From Echinarachnius parma (taxonomy: Eukaryota; Echinodermata; Echinoidea; Clypeasteroida; Echinarachniidae): a stretch of DNA of 64,000 bases. The stretch is taken from positions 1 to 64,000 of the forward strand of contig JBAMJV010003146.1 in the NCBI GenBank assembly GCA_037951105.1. The letters are read 5' to 3'. Both the position numbers and the translations under genes were made by a program. The notes under the pieces are model-generated. The model saw only the letters and a list, made by a program, of their open reading frames with translations, was not told where the DNA came from and made no database searches. Below are positions 10,256-21,290 of the stretch, in pieces (the stretch's first letter is position 1; the number at the start of each line of letters is the position of its first letter).

Positions 10256-11240
10256 TTTAGTTCAGTTCAGTTCAGTTTATTCAACACTCGTCATGAAAGG
10301 CAAAGTATACAGAATTACAGGATTAAAAATAAAATAAACAACAAAATACATTCACATTATAGTGTACGGGTTAGCAGAAAGGAGTAATGCTCTTTATATG
10401 AAAGATAACCCCTGTAAAGTGTTTTATTAAGATAATTTGCTACAGGTCTTGTATTATAATCATGAATTTAAATATTATAAATAAAAGTAAATATTTGTTT
10501 AGGCAAATGCCCAGTAAACAATTGCAATTTGTAAATTTCCTATATCAGTGACCATTAATATCCTACATTGATAAAATAAAGGTCTTGTATGTGGATGTGG
10601 TGTGGCAAGATTGGTAGAGCGCGCGCTTTCCGATCATGAGATCCCGGGTTCGAACCCTGCCCACTGCCTTTGTCCTTCGGCAAGACAATTTATCCACAGT
10701 TGCTGCTCTCTACCCAGGTGTATAAATGGGGACTCGGTAGGAGGTGAAAGCCTTATGTGAACGATCTTCTTGAGCCCATGAGCGCTTGGAAGGAATGCTC
10801 CCCAGGGAGTGGAGATGGTGCACACAATGTGTGCAGGTTTGCATTGTATCCTATGACCGGGGGTAATATTATCATTGTAAAGCGCTTAGAGATGATTATC
10901 AATCATATTAGGCGCTATATAAATCGAAACATTATTATTATTATTAAAATAAGCATGATTAGTTATCTGTATTGCTCTCTTTTGTAATTTTAATAATCTA
11001 TCCATGTTCCCTTTACTTGAATATGCCCATGCTATAATACAATGATTTAAGCATGGAGTTTTGAATTGAACTTGAATTGTTTACATTTGTTAACAAACTT
11101 GCCATTAAAATAATTACGAAGGAATATACAAATTATATACAAGGTGTATCGGGGTCCCATCTTAGTAAGCCAAGGCCTTGGGATGGCAGAGTAACCCTAT
11201 ACAAGAGCATATGAGCATAATGCATTACAAAGTATAAACA
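10256..11240 (-). mobile_element. CR1/L2-like LINE 3' fragment with a SINE inside
   Basis: Read on the minus strand, the 3' end is a (CTGAA)n tail at 10256-10275. Upstream is coding debris of the reverse transcriptase C-terminal region: SSKGNMDRLLKLQKRA near 10985-11040, then an AHTRPLF-type stretch in the better copies. Such LQKRAIR..AHTDPLF motifs are typical of the end of CR1/L2/Jockey ORF2. The fragment is 5' truncated and no longer open. A SINE interrupts it at 10594-10948. Confidence 0.75.
10594..10948 (+). mobile_element. tRNA-derived SINE, near full length
   Basis: The head has tRNA-like Pol III boxes: TGGCAAGATTGGTAGAGCG (A box) and GGTTCGAACCC (B box). The body ends in GCGCTATATAAATCG and an (ATT)n tail. 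The LINE copy at 51510-51530 shows the same target uninterrupted, which defines the ends to within a few bases. Related pieces are at 20745-20842, 25880-26100, 28547-28612, 31834-31920 and 34976-35205. Confidence 0.88.
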
Positions 11241-12430
11241 TAAAATAAAAGTAATCATGACAATACAAGTAATAAGTCAACAAATTAAACATTATTTGAT
11301 AAATTAAGCTTTAAAAAGACACACCCCGTGGTGAAAAAACACATGACAAACTAACAAAACAACACTACAATATATATATACATGATAATTATGCCAAAGA
11401 AAGATAAAAGACAAGCATTTGATCAATTACAATGATAGGACAAATACATTACTACCCTATTAGCTGGTGTATTAACTGCACATTTTTATCTATAAGTTCT
11501 CTGTAACTTCCAGATGATCCTTCCACTCTTCATATTTGTACTTTGATTGTTTTCTTGTTTTAATCTGTTTTTGCAATACATGTAGTTTATAATGTTATTT
11601 TGTATTATTGTATGTTTTTTCCCCTTCAATGGCAACCCAAAGTTGGGGGTGCGGTTTATACACCGGCAAATACGGTAATTGAAATACGTGTAGTAAAGAC
11701 ATTTTAAAATAAAGTGCAATAATAACATGATCAGTAATTTCTGATATTTTTTCTTAAAATCATAATATGGGAGTAATTTGAACTCTGCGGTAATACTACT
11801 ATTCCAGATTTTGGTTCCTTAATTTGTTTCTTTTTATTGATTGATTTTGACCGTGAGATGTTTGAAACATGGGTGGGTAACTAAGAGATAAATTTCTAGT
11901 ATTTCTCAAGAGTGATATCAGAATGAGTAATAAAGTAATTGGCAAAAGGTAGCATATTGTGTTTATATTCATACATAAATGTACCTTTTTATAAGTAATC
12001 ATATTGAGGTGATGGTAAAGTATCGATTTTGACCATGAGATGTTCGGAAAATGGGTAGGTGAATATGATAGCAGTTTCTAATATTTCAGAATGAGTTATT
12101 AATTAATTAGCAAAAGCAGGAGGTAGCATAATATTTTGATATTAATACATAAATATACCGTTTTATAAGTAATCATATCAAGGTAAAGTATCAAGGCATT
12201 TAAATAATACATCTGTATGTGCACAATAATGGGAACAAAGGTGAATAGCCTGTTTCTGCAATATAATCAATCTTTTAAGAAGGGAAGCGCAAACTCTCTC
12301 CCAATTCAAATTACAATATTTAATTCAAATGAGCTAGTATCATAGTACTTGTATTATACAACATAAATAAGGCACTCAAGGGTAGCATAGAACATGACTT
12401 ATACATAATACAAATATACATAATTATTTT
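11240..12430 (-). mobile_element. CR1/L2-like LINE C-terminal region, second fragment
   Basis: Minus-strand coding debris reads LQKQAIH..AHTD (about 12200-12280) and ends near an IWNSS..FKKKYQKLL stretch (about 11735-11820), the order seen at the end of LINE reverse transcriptase ORFs. The frame is interrupted. A more open copy lies at 52696-53262, and the DNA from 11290 to 12400 is nearly collinear with 52470-53990. Confidence 0.65.
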
Positions 12431-13440
12431 TTCAAGAAATATATTCAATATGTTTGGCCCATGTGAGCTTCTGATCAAAAATTGATAATAATATTAATAA
12501 TAAAAATTATTTATAAGCTGTTGATGAGCAACTATAATATAGCCATGAAAAATGCACGATGGAAGTTTGTGAGACTCAAAAATAAGACTCAAATTCCATA
12601 TCAAGCAATATATTCAATATGTTTGGCCCTTGTGAGCTTCTGATCAATAATTGATAGTAATATTGATAATAACAATAATTTATCAGCTTGATGAACAACT
12701 ATAATATTGACATGTAAAGCACCCTCACCACTGAGCCTTTTTGCATACAGACAATAACAAGATAAGATCCCAGTCTACAAGTTAAATTCAATTAACATGT
12801 TCGGTACTAGATTTGTATGCTTTGAATTAGCGTTATTTCTCATACAGTATTCCTTATTATAACACGGCTCTGGTAAATTCAGTAACGTGATTGGTTAAAT
12901 CCTGTCACGTGACTATTCATTAAATTTCAACAAACATGCACGACCGTGCAAAACAGGGTGCAACCCCATGCATTACTCGTTTTCGTTGCGCAACTTTTTG
13001 CACGGCTATGACATCACAATGCTTGTTTACATAGTTCTATCGGAGACAAACTTGCGAAAGTGATAAAAAAAAAAGATGGAAAAAGCTTCGTTTTGTAAAT
13101 TATCGGTATTGTAGTAAATCAATCTTAGCAGTTTCGTAAATTTTATGGTATGTGGTTTGATATTGGTAAGTTTTGGAATGGAAATGCATAAAATGCTTTG
13201 ATAATTCTCATTTTACGGGAATTTTTTTCGGCAATTTCTGGTGGACTGCGTTTGATCTGCTGAGCTTCACATTCAGTGAAGCGAGTGCAGGTAGTCGGAT
13301 GGTGAATTTTGTAAATTCATATTCACACTCTAGAGGGTAGATAGACTGGGTTTGTGGCATGGCAAGTCTGTTTTTAAAAATCCAGCAAAATAAACGATTC
13401 CGTGGTTGAGCTCGTGTTATAAAACAAATAATACACGGTC
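12430..13440. other. Repeat remnants and unassigned sequence upstream of gene B
   Basis: The interval 12440-12840 contains two partial copies of the 2.24-kb dispersed repeat. From 12840 to 13440 I see no gene. A GTTGCGCAAC..GCACGGCTATG stretch near 12985 resembles one near 30565. Confidence 0.45.
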
Positions 13441-13456
13441 TCAATTATCGTGCATC

Positions 13457-13562
13457 ATGTAAATGCATCGCGCTCTCGGCTCTGTTAGCTGTGCGTTGCG
13501 CACTCGGCTACGCCTCGTGCGCAACGCACAGCTAACAGAGCCTCGCGTGCGATGCATTTACA
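13457..13562. repeat. Inverted repeat, arms about 45 bp
   Basis: TGTAAATGCATCGCGC..CTCTGTTAGCTGTGCGTTGC is mirrored by GCAACGCACAGCTAACAGAG..GCGATGCATTTACA around a loop of about 20 bp. It is GC-rich compared with its surroundings. Confidence 0.85.
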
Positions 13563-13779
13563 CAATGCACTCTAGACAGTGTATTATTTGTATAACCACA
13601 CATCTCACTATAATACATGTAAGTAATAAAAACCCTTCCACCAACCATGAGTGCTCCAATATTGAATGAATCATGTAACTCTTCACAGAAATTGTGCAAG
13701 ACCGAGTTTAGTGAACACATTTTGGGAGCTCCGGTTCTTAGTATGACTTATGGTTTAGGATGATTCTGAGTCTGTATCC

Positions 13780-15024
13780 TCAATTTTTTTTCAAATGAAC
13801 TTTGTCAGATACCACTTCCAAATCACGAGGAAAAGGAGCGGGTTTACACTCTTTCCAATATCTATTTACTACCGTATTTAATATCTGTAGTGTTCTACAA
13901 TTTCTGCCTCGAATATTGTTCTCAAGCTTCTTTGTTATGAGAACCCATTCATTTTGTTCATCCTCTGGCGCTCCCAATTCCTCTGCAACAGACTCATCAA
14001 GGACATATTTGAATGTCAATTTCAATGTGTTATATTTTTCCTCAATGTTTTCTTTGACTGGCACTCCAGCCGTATAGTGTACGGTTTTATGGCTTTTTTG
14101 CAAGCTCTCTTTTATAATCGCTTCTACTTCCTTGTTATTGTTACAAAGTCCAATTTTTGCTTTTACCCAATGCTCGAAGTTGGGTGCCTGTGCTTGGTCA
14201 TTGACAAGCCGTTCATCAGCAGCAATTATGTAGAGGTACTTTGGTGTTGTTGCTGGTCCTACTGCCCCTTGTTCGATTTCATCATATGTGTTGAACACAT
14301 CATTGTCACTACTTAGGACTCGGACCATTCTCGTCCTGCCCACCTGTTCTATCCATGGTGGCAACTCCACAGCGTCCTCATGTCTGAACTGTAGTTCATG
14401 AAAGATGTTGATGGATGCATTTCCGAGACTGCATTTTGTTTTCATGGCCTGAATATGACTCGATTCTGTGAGCACCCATTCCGTCTTCCCACCCTTTGGC
14501 AGATCAAGATTTTCTGTGGCTTCTGTTGTCAACTTAAACCCTTGCTCATTCCGAATCTTCTTCTCTATTTCGAAGAAGTCTTTTGTATCTGTGGTGGCAT
14601 CAATTGGTACTTCGAAAACAACATCTGTAGTTGCTCGTTTACCAAAGTGCCTTTCGATATCTGTTAAAAGGACGCTGACCCGATCTGTCTTCTGGGTACG
14701 ATCTCTCTTCTTGGTATGATCTCTCTTCTGGGTACTGGTATATCCAATCTTCAAGAGTTGCCAAGGTTCTCCAATGTAATCCACATCACGTGTGGGGTGC
14801 TTCAATGTGAGAGAAATGCCATAAATGCGGGGACGAATCACTTCAAGTCTCATGAACGTACCATTATTTCGGGAAGGGTCTTTTGTGGTCATGTCATTCA
14901 TTTTCTTTGTAAGCATTTTCATCTGCTGCAGATCATGAAGCCATGTTAGGTAGTTTTCGTCTTCCAATTGTTCTTTCCACCTGGCCTCCCTAATCTCCCT
15001 AGTCTCCCTAGTTGATGAATCCAT
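13780..15024 (-). CDS. Two-domain GIY-YIG-like protein, copy B
   Basis: The frame has 414 residues and is intronless. I choose the ATG at 15022-15024 (MDSST) because the aligned start is used by copies A, C and D; upstream codons lack an ATG. Domain 1 has IYGIS (67-71), KIGYT (92-96), DRV (114-116), IEKKIR (153-158) and EWVL (182-185). Domain 2 repeats the layout with YLYII (263-267), KIGLC (290-294), EEKY (328-331) and EWVL (359-362). Motif spacing agrees once an 18-bp triplication in domain 1 (14683-14736, about residues 97-113) is discounted. Domain 2 lacks the Thr after KIG and the usual Arg, so it may be non-catalytic. This is the longest and probably most complete member. Family assignment (T5orf172/MUG113) is by eye; a role in DNA binding or cleavage is inference. 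Confidence 0.78.
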   Translation of the reverse strand: MDSSTRETREIREARWKEQLEDENYLTWLHDLQQMKMLTKKMNDMTTKDPSRNNGTFMRLEVIRPRIYGISLTLKHPTRDVDYIGEPWQLLKIGYTSTQKRDHTKKRDRTQKTDRVSVLLTDIERHFGKRATTDVVFEVPIDATTDTKDFFEIEKKIRNEQGFKLTTEATENLDLPKGGKTEWVLTESSHIQAMKTKCSLGNASINIFHELQFRHEDAVELPPWIEQVGRTRMVRVLSSDNDVFNTYDEIEQGAVGPATTPKYLYIIAADERLVNDQAQAPNFEHWVKAKIGLCNNNKEVEAIIKESLQKSHKTVHYTAGVPVKENIEEKYNTLKLTFKYVLDESVAEELGAPEDEQNEWVLITKKLENNIRGRNCRTLQILNTVVNRYWKECKPAPFPRDLEVVSDKVHLKKN

Positions 15025-15720
15025 GGTGTACGTTTGGAGTATGCAATTAATCACAGATTGACTGGATGGGTGACTCTTCTACATTGTATGTCTTGATGAC
15101 ATCTGTATTGAGAAGAATAAGAATAATAGCAATAAGAATATGATGTGACAATGAAAAGATAATTGTTATTTAAACATTAAAGCATTGTTATCACTATTGT
15201 TACAATTGAGTTGTAATGGAACAGAAACATGTTTTGAATAATGATAAAGTGTTGCAGCTTGTACTTTATAAAATGTGCTCTCTATAAAGCCCTTTACAAA
15301 TTGAAATATAACAAAATGGCAAAATAATACAAAGCAATCCAACTATATAAACAAAGTATAAAGCAAGATATAAATGTATACATTATAAATATATAGTTTT
15401 CCAATGCAACAGTTTTGATTTCTAGCCTATCATTGTAATACATTGTAATACATTCTTTCATGAAATCTAATAGTAATTGGTCCCTTAAGCATTCTTTGAT
15501 AATTAAAATAAGGCTATATCTTCTGATATTTTAACAGACAAATTTCCTGATTGCCCATTGACAAACAAATCATTCGGATGGACATATCTCAGCTAATACG
15601 TAACCTATTCCTTTGATTTTCGGTATTTGGACATTATTTGTTATGCTCTTTCTGAAAATGAAGTTCAAATTTAAAAATTCAAAAAAAAATGTTTATGACA
15701 TGACATCATTTATGACATCA
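15025..15720. other. Upstream region of gene B
   Basis: It matches the region upstream of gene A (5987-6600) closely, including the GCTCTCTATAAAGC and TATAGTTTTCCAAT phrases. It probably contains the shared promoter and 5' leader, which I cannot delimit. Confidence 0.5.
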
Positions 15721-15793
15721 CACTTCACCACTATATAAACCTGCTTTTGTTAGTGCATGCTCAAATGATGTTTTGTGTGTACCGCTTCAAAAC

Positions 15794-15847
15794 ATGGCAG
15801 CCTCCAGTGGTCAGTCAAAACAGATTAAAGTGGTTTTAAAAATGTAG
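15794..15847 (+). other. 17-codon conserved short ORF in R1, copy 2
   Basis: Encodes MAASSGQSKQIKVVLKM with the start and stop at the same places as 7131-7184. Coding status is unproven. Confidence 0.3.
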
Positions 15848-17031
15848 ATTATTTCCATTATTATAGTGGTACCAAATGAAAATGTACAACAAGAACTGAC
15901 AGGAGGTACACACATACAGTATCAGAAAAAAGCAGTGTTGGCTCCCCTTCAATTAATCAGAGAACAACAGAAACATAAATTGAAATCAAAGCTGATAAAA
16001 TCCAAAATGCATGTGCACAATAAATATTGACCATAAACATGTATTGCTTCCAATATACATTATTCACATCTGGATCAGTATCAGTAGATAAACACTCAAT
16101 TCTTGTATGAAAGAACATTAATTTTGAAAGAAAAATTCAAAGTCTTACCGGTTATCAATCTGCTATATTCAATTATTGTGCTTGAACTGCAAGATGCGAT
16201 GCCAATTTATCAGAAGTTGTCCAGAATTCTTGCCGCATACAAACAGAATGATTGTGCATTGCACCACAGGAACGAATTCATTTCAATGGGACATTTAACG
16301 TTGGTATGACACTTGGTGTGGCCCAGAGCACGCAGAAAAGGTGGAAAGGGAAGTTCTAAAGTGCAATCGACAAAAGCGGCATACTGTGTGGTGTGGGGGG
16401 GGGGGGGGGGGGGCAGCTTTACTATTGCAGATATTTCCCCTCATGTTTTCATATTCTTTTTGTCAAAAGATTGGGGGTGGATTATTGTGGAGCATCCTCG
16501 ATGCATATTTTTATTTTTAAAACCATTATGTTGTATTATTTTTCTCACATTATTGAGGGCAGGGGGCACGCTCCCCCCTCGCATAGCTACGCCACTGAAT
16601 GACGTCAGGTACAATTCATTGTTTGCAATGTTTGCAATTTGGCAAAAATACCAATGCATTGGTATTTTTGCTCTGAGCAATACAGAAATAATTTTGTGAT
16701 GCTTAATTCATGCTCAACAAAGTACAAAGTACAGTGTGTATATCCCTGTACCTTGCCTGCTCTTTAGAATGTATGTACATTGTTCTGTAATGCATACATT
16801 ATAGACACATTGCACATGTACTTAGTGTATTTCCTGGTGATCAACCTATTATGAATATGCATAGAAAATTTCTGTGTTTTTCTGTGGCTTTTAGAACTTG
16901 CTGAAAGCAGTTTAACTTTAACCATTAAATCCTCAACAAAAATTGGGAAATTGTCAATTTTACACATTTTACATATTACTAAGGGGACTATGATAAAACT
17001 GAATTCTTTATTATGTGAACAAATATTAAAG

Positions 17032-17585
17032 TGATAGCTGAGTTTTGGTAGAGAGGGCGCTACAAAAAATAATTTTTGTTGTGAGATAATGAAAAACTGA
17101 GTGTCAAATTTGAAAGAGCATACCATTTTAATGGCAAAATAAACTATTTGATCAGAATCGGTTCAGAAACGGCTGAAATATCCATAAACATATCCATTTG
17201 TAATAAATGTGGGGCCCCACAAGTATTCGATCATTTTGAACCAGCCATTAAAATTTGTTTTAAAATGCTTCCTCTTTTCAAAATTTTTCAAAAGAGGTTT
17301 TTAGATAGTTGTTGATTATCTCTCTATCTAATCACTATTTCAACGAAACATCACATGCACAATATTTTATTTAAAATGGTTTAAACAAAGGCGTTTTTTT
17401 AAGCGCCCTCTTTAGTTTAAACAGCTCTTTTTGAATGATAACAGGTATTAACTTAGTCGTTTGTAATTTTTAAATTCCTTTTGAGCATGGTGGAGTTATA
17501 ACTATTAGTTTGTAATGTAATGGTGCAGGTTAAATTCAGTTTTACTAAAACTGTACTCTCTCTACCAGAACTCAACTATCCTTTT
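17032..17585. mobile_element. Nested TIR element in R1 copy 2
   Basis: The left end AGTGATAGCTGAGTTTTGG.AGAGAG is mirrored at the right by CTCTCT.CCAGAACTCAACTATC. The sequence flanking it (AATATTAA..TTAATTCAGG) is continuous in R1 copy 1 near 8895-8915. No transposase is visible. Confidence 0.7.
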
Positions 17586-18194
17586 AATTCAGGAAATCTA
17601 TCCCATTATAATTAACCAAAAGTCAGATTTTATTTGACATTTTACTTGATTTTTAATTCATTAATGACTTCATTAAAAGTAGGAATACATAAAATTACTA
17701 CATCTTGGTGGTTTGTATTCGTGGATCGTGTAATTGTATCGTATCAAGACTCTAACCAGGGCATGAATTCACAAAGGCCTCTGATAGACTCGAGCCTAAG
17801 TTTTTCAGGACCAGTCCCGAATGGGTTAATCCGCCATAGATTTTTGGTATATCAAACTTCCACACAAAATTTCCTTACCCTTTCGGATAAGTAAAATCAT
17901 AAATGTTCTTATTTCACTTGCCCAAACATACAATTTTAATGCCCCTCCCACCCCCCCCCCCCCCCCAAAAAAAAAAAAACACACTTACCACTTGTACTAA
18001 ATAGCTAAATCTGTTTGGCAAATTTCTCTCCTGTTTCTAGATAAGAACTTCTCTTCGGCAGGGCTTGACACTAGCACTTGCCTGCTTGCCCTGGGCAATT
18101 AAATGTTGATATCCGGCAGGGGAATTTCATAAATGGTCTAGTTTGCTTGCCCGATCCGCCAACTTAAATTTCTCTTCAACTATAAGCATATATA

Positions 18195-19184
18195 TACTCC
18201 GCAAAAAAAGAAACTGGACACTTGTATGAGACCAAATATTTCGTATTCATTAACGATAAAATATATGATATTGTATATCAAATTAAAGATAAAATTACCC
18301 TCTTCAATATTCGCATGAAATCCAGATGAAATCATTCATGCATGACTTGTCACGGTCAATTAACCACACCAAGGTCTGTTTTCAAAAATAGCAAAAATGG
18401 AACATCCACTCAACCATATAAATGTTGATAAGCATAATGTAAAACGCTATATTCATGAGATGGCATAATTTTTCATTACAAATGTGATCTTGTTCTATCT
18501 TCATCTCAATAAAAAGTATAAATGAAGACAAATTGTGAACGTTATAGGTGTTATTTTCATCCAAAAGTAACAAAATGGGGAATTCCATGGCAAAACTTTA
18601 TTAGTCAAAACCACAGTTTGTGCCCTTATTTCAGCATGAAAATGGTATAAATTCTTCTCAAGAATTATACCGTAGTCCAAAGATCTTCAAAAGCTGAAGT
18701 CACCCTTGGTCAAACATTTGGGCAGTCTTTAACATTACATTTCTCTAGGTAAATATGGTTAAAATTGTAGGGGACACATGAAATAGACAAGCTTCATGCC
18801 CGTAATACAGACCAGTATGATAATGCTTTCATAACCTGGCCCTGTTTTATTGACAAATTTGTATTTCCAGAGTTTGTTCATAACAATAAAGTTGAATAAT
18901 GTCATAATTTACTTGCCCCGCTCATCTTGTTTTAAGTGAAACGCTTACTATCACTTCAGTCGAATGGTGTGGTCCTCCATTGTTTTGCTATTTTTGAAAA
19001 CAGACCTTGCTAGTGTTAATTGACCATGGCATTTCATGCATGAATGATTACACCTTTAAGTTATACCCTGCATGTAGAGGACTAAATTCCCTTTAATTTG
19101 ATATATGATCATGTACACTTTATCGTACATTAATATGAAATATTTAAACTTATACAAGTGTCCAGTTTCTTTTTTTGCGGAGTA
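18195..19184. mobile_element. Long-TIR element TACTCCGCAAAAAAAG
   Basis: It starts TACTCCGCAAAAAAAGAAAC and ends with the reverse complement GCGGAGTA. The complementarity extends roughly 200 bp into each arm (GGACACTTGTAT, GTCTGTTTTCAAAAATAGC). Copies of the surrounding repeat without it (9535, 61315) show the empty site, and TA lies at both tips. No transposase frame of useful length is present, so it is a non-autonomous Tc1/mariner-type element by inference. Confidence 0.85.
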
Positions 19185-19445
19185 TCTAATGTAGTTCCTT
19201 ACATGAAAATCTCATTTAGAAGTAAGGGGGCAAATAAATTGTCTGTTTTGGAAATTAAATATTAAAAAAAATGTATTTACTTGCCCCAGTTCTCCAGTAG
19301 AGAAAAGGTTAGTGTGGAAGCTTGTCTTGGGGAGTTACAATGTTTGTTGCACAATTAGGCATCAACATTAAGACCATTTACGCTATCTTACTTGCCCGAC
19401 ATCAATTTTTACTAGCCCCAAGCAGCCAATAGGGCAAGTGCTAGT

Positions 19446-20214
19446 GGGCCATTCTTTGAAAAGTGAAACTTTTTCGGAAATATTGAAGTTTTATTTTTCT
19501 GTAGTTTTGTTCCATTTTTGGAATGATCCATGTGTAAAGTTTCATGAAATACATGATTTGAAGTTTAAAATGAAACTTTTTTACTCATTTGCATAAATTT
19601 ACATATTTCAATATTTTTCTAATAATCATAATTCAGAAAATATTCAAGATATCAAAAGGATAATTAGCAAGCTCATTCTTCTCACTTTCCTGTACAGGTT
19701 GATACCAACTTTGTAAAAATTCAACCTTTCATTCTTTTCTAAACCCGATATTATAAAATTCCCATTTTTCCATTCATATTGTACATGTCACACACGTGAC
19801 CACCCCAAAATGTCACACACGTGACCAGACGTTGCCACATAATTAAGTACTATAAAAAAACAACGGTTTGATATAATTCTCATTCATTGCTATTGTTGTA
19901 CTTACAAATGTATAGTACTTCTCTGGTAATAAGATGAACTTTATAGCTATTCATATTTTAAAGAATTTTCCAAATGAAATTTAGTTATGAAAAAAGCGCT
20001 CCGTGCGAAGTCACACACGTGACCCATGCCATTTTACCTCTGACATTGAGTTACGTAATCCTTATAAAATCTTTTGTGTTAAGTTTGAAAGACTACAACA
20101 TATTCAAGTCACATATGAAGTAAAAATCATTATAGTCTCATAATTACTGAAATATAAGCATCCCATTTCAAAATTTGTCATGTTTTGGGTCACACACGTG
20201 ACCAAGAATGGCCC
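19446..20214. mobile_element. MITE GGGCCATTCTT with four CACGTG motifs, copy 1
   Basis: The ends are GGGCCATTCTT and AAGAATGGCCC, flanked by TAGT on both sides. The empty site is visible at 9800 and 50688. Inside are four copies of GTCACACACGTGAC, at 19787, 19812, 20010 and 20189. An inverted copy of the same element is at 47016-47783 with AAAC on both sides. Confidence 0.88.
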
Positions 20215-20239
20215 TAGTGTCAAGCCTGGGGTATAACAT

Positions 20240-20740
20240 GCATCAGTGGTATTTTTTGAGCCAGCTTTTGGGGGTACCAGTCCTCAGTGGGTTAACTCAT
20301 TGAAGACTAAATTGCATTTTTGTATTACATACAATTTCCGTAGATTCATTCCAGCCCATGTATTTTTGAGGACCAGTTCTAAATATTATATCTCGTTTAA
20401 GACTAACTATGTTCTAACATGCCTCCAGTATATGAACCTAAATCCTAGTATTATCAGGACCTGGGCCCCGTTGCAGAAAGAGATACAATCGATTGTAAGT
20501 TACAATTGATCGTAAGTCAGCATTTCAACCAATCAGATTTGCGCATCTAGAACATGTGATCTGACTTGGGATTAATTGCAACTTACAATTGATTGTATCT
20601 CTTTCTGCAACGGGGCCCGGGTCTGGTTGGGTTAGCCCATTGAAGACCATTTCGTAGGTGGAGAAAGAGAAGGGAGTTTAGTTCAGTTCAGTTCAGTTTA
20701 TTCAACACTCGTCATGAAATACAAAATATACAGAATTACA
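20240..20740. repeat. Degenerate tandem repeat and short LINE tail
   Basis: It repeats 9840-10320: GGACCAGT units, the palindromic MITE (20463-20618), and a (TTCAG)n LINE tail at 20680-20740. The LINE is cut short here and a SINE tail follows. Confidence 0.65.
20463..20618. mobile_element. Palindromic MITE GGGCCCCGTTGCAG, copy 2
   Basis: Same inverted-repeat layout as 10040-10197, with the same flanks, so the insertion predates the duplication of the block. Confidence 0.9.
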
Positions 20741-20744
20741 GAGA

Positions 20745-20842
20745 TTATGACCGGGGGTAATATTATCATTGTAAAGCGCTTAGAGATGATTATCAATCAT
20801 ATTAGGCGCTATATAAATCGAGATTATTATTATTATTATTAA
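20745..20842 (+). mobile_element. SINE 3' tail fragment
   Basis: Matches the last 95 bp of the SINE at 10594-10948 (GACCGGGGGTAATATTATC to GCGCTATATAAATCG plus (ATT)n). The tRNA-like head is missing. Confidence 0.8.
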
Positions 20843-20902
20843 AACAAAATAAAAACAACAAACACAGAAGACATTCATATGACAGTGTTATAGGGGTTAG
20901 CA

Positions 20903-21290
20903 GATTGTAGCTGGGTGCTTGTGCTTGGCCATGGACAAGAGGTTCATCTGCAACAATTATGTGGAGGAAGATTTCTCCTTTTAGGAGAGTTTGGTGTTGT
21001 AGTCTTCCCTACTACCCCTTGTCTTCTTGACTTTGATCGTGTAATTGGCCCTTTTGCCCCTTGTCCACTTGAGTTTGGTCTGCCCCACATCCTCTTGTTC
21101 ACCCGATTCTGGTGGTTTTATGTGCTTCAATGTTGCATTTCTACTTGAGTTTAGTGTAGTCTGCCTTCTTCCCCACGTCCACTTGAGTTTGGTAGTGTAG
21201 ATTGCCCTACTGTCCTACTTTCACTTGAGTTTTGCGGAGTGGTTATCAGCGGTCCTGCCTCAACTACACTGACCTCGGACACACCAGCCT
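20903..21290 (-). pseudogene. Relic of the GIY-like gene, inter-domain region
   Basis: On the minus strand near 20905-20975 it reads LHIIVADEPLVHGQAQAP, matching YLYIIAADERLVNDQAQAP of copy B (263-281). The rest is a run of decayed Pro/Gly/Thr-coding repeats like those in copy A. There is no intact frame or first domain. It lies between copies B and C, so it is a further, largely lost member of the array. Confidence 0.7.

Larger units (their letters stand above)
15720..18060. repeat. R1 repeat block, copy 2
   Basis: Collinear with 7050-9420. A stretch at about 17030-17580, beginning AGTGATAGCTGAGTTTTGG and ending CAGAACTCAACTATCC, is absent from copy 1 at 8890. Its ends (TGATAGCTGAGTTTTGGTAGAGAG and the reverse CTCTCTACCAGAACTCAACTATC) are inverted, so it is a nested TIR element of about 550 bp. 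Confidence 0.7.
18061..20228. mobile_element. TIR element GGGCTTGACAC, copy 2, with two nested insertions
   Basis: The ends match 9421-9809, but the element is stretched to about 2.2 kb by the insertions at 18195-19184 and 19446-20214. The remaining parts align with the uninterrupted copy. Confidence 0.8.

Noticed and set aside
10594-10680. A tRNA gene at the GGTTCGAACCC box
   Set aside because: The tRNA-like head continues into a SINE body and (ATT)n tail, and an empty site exists in a paralogous LINE copy. It is a SINE.
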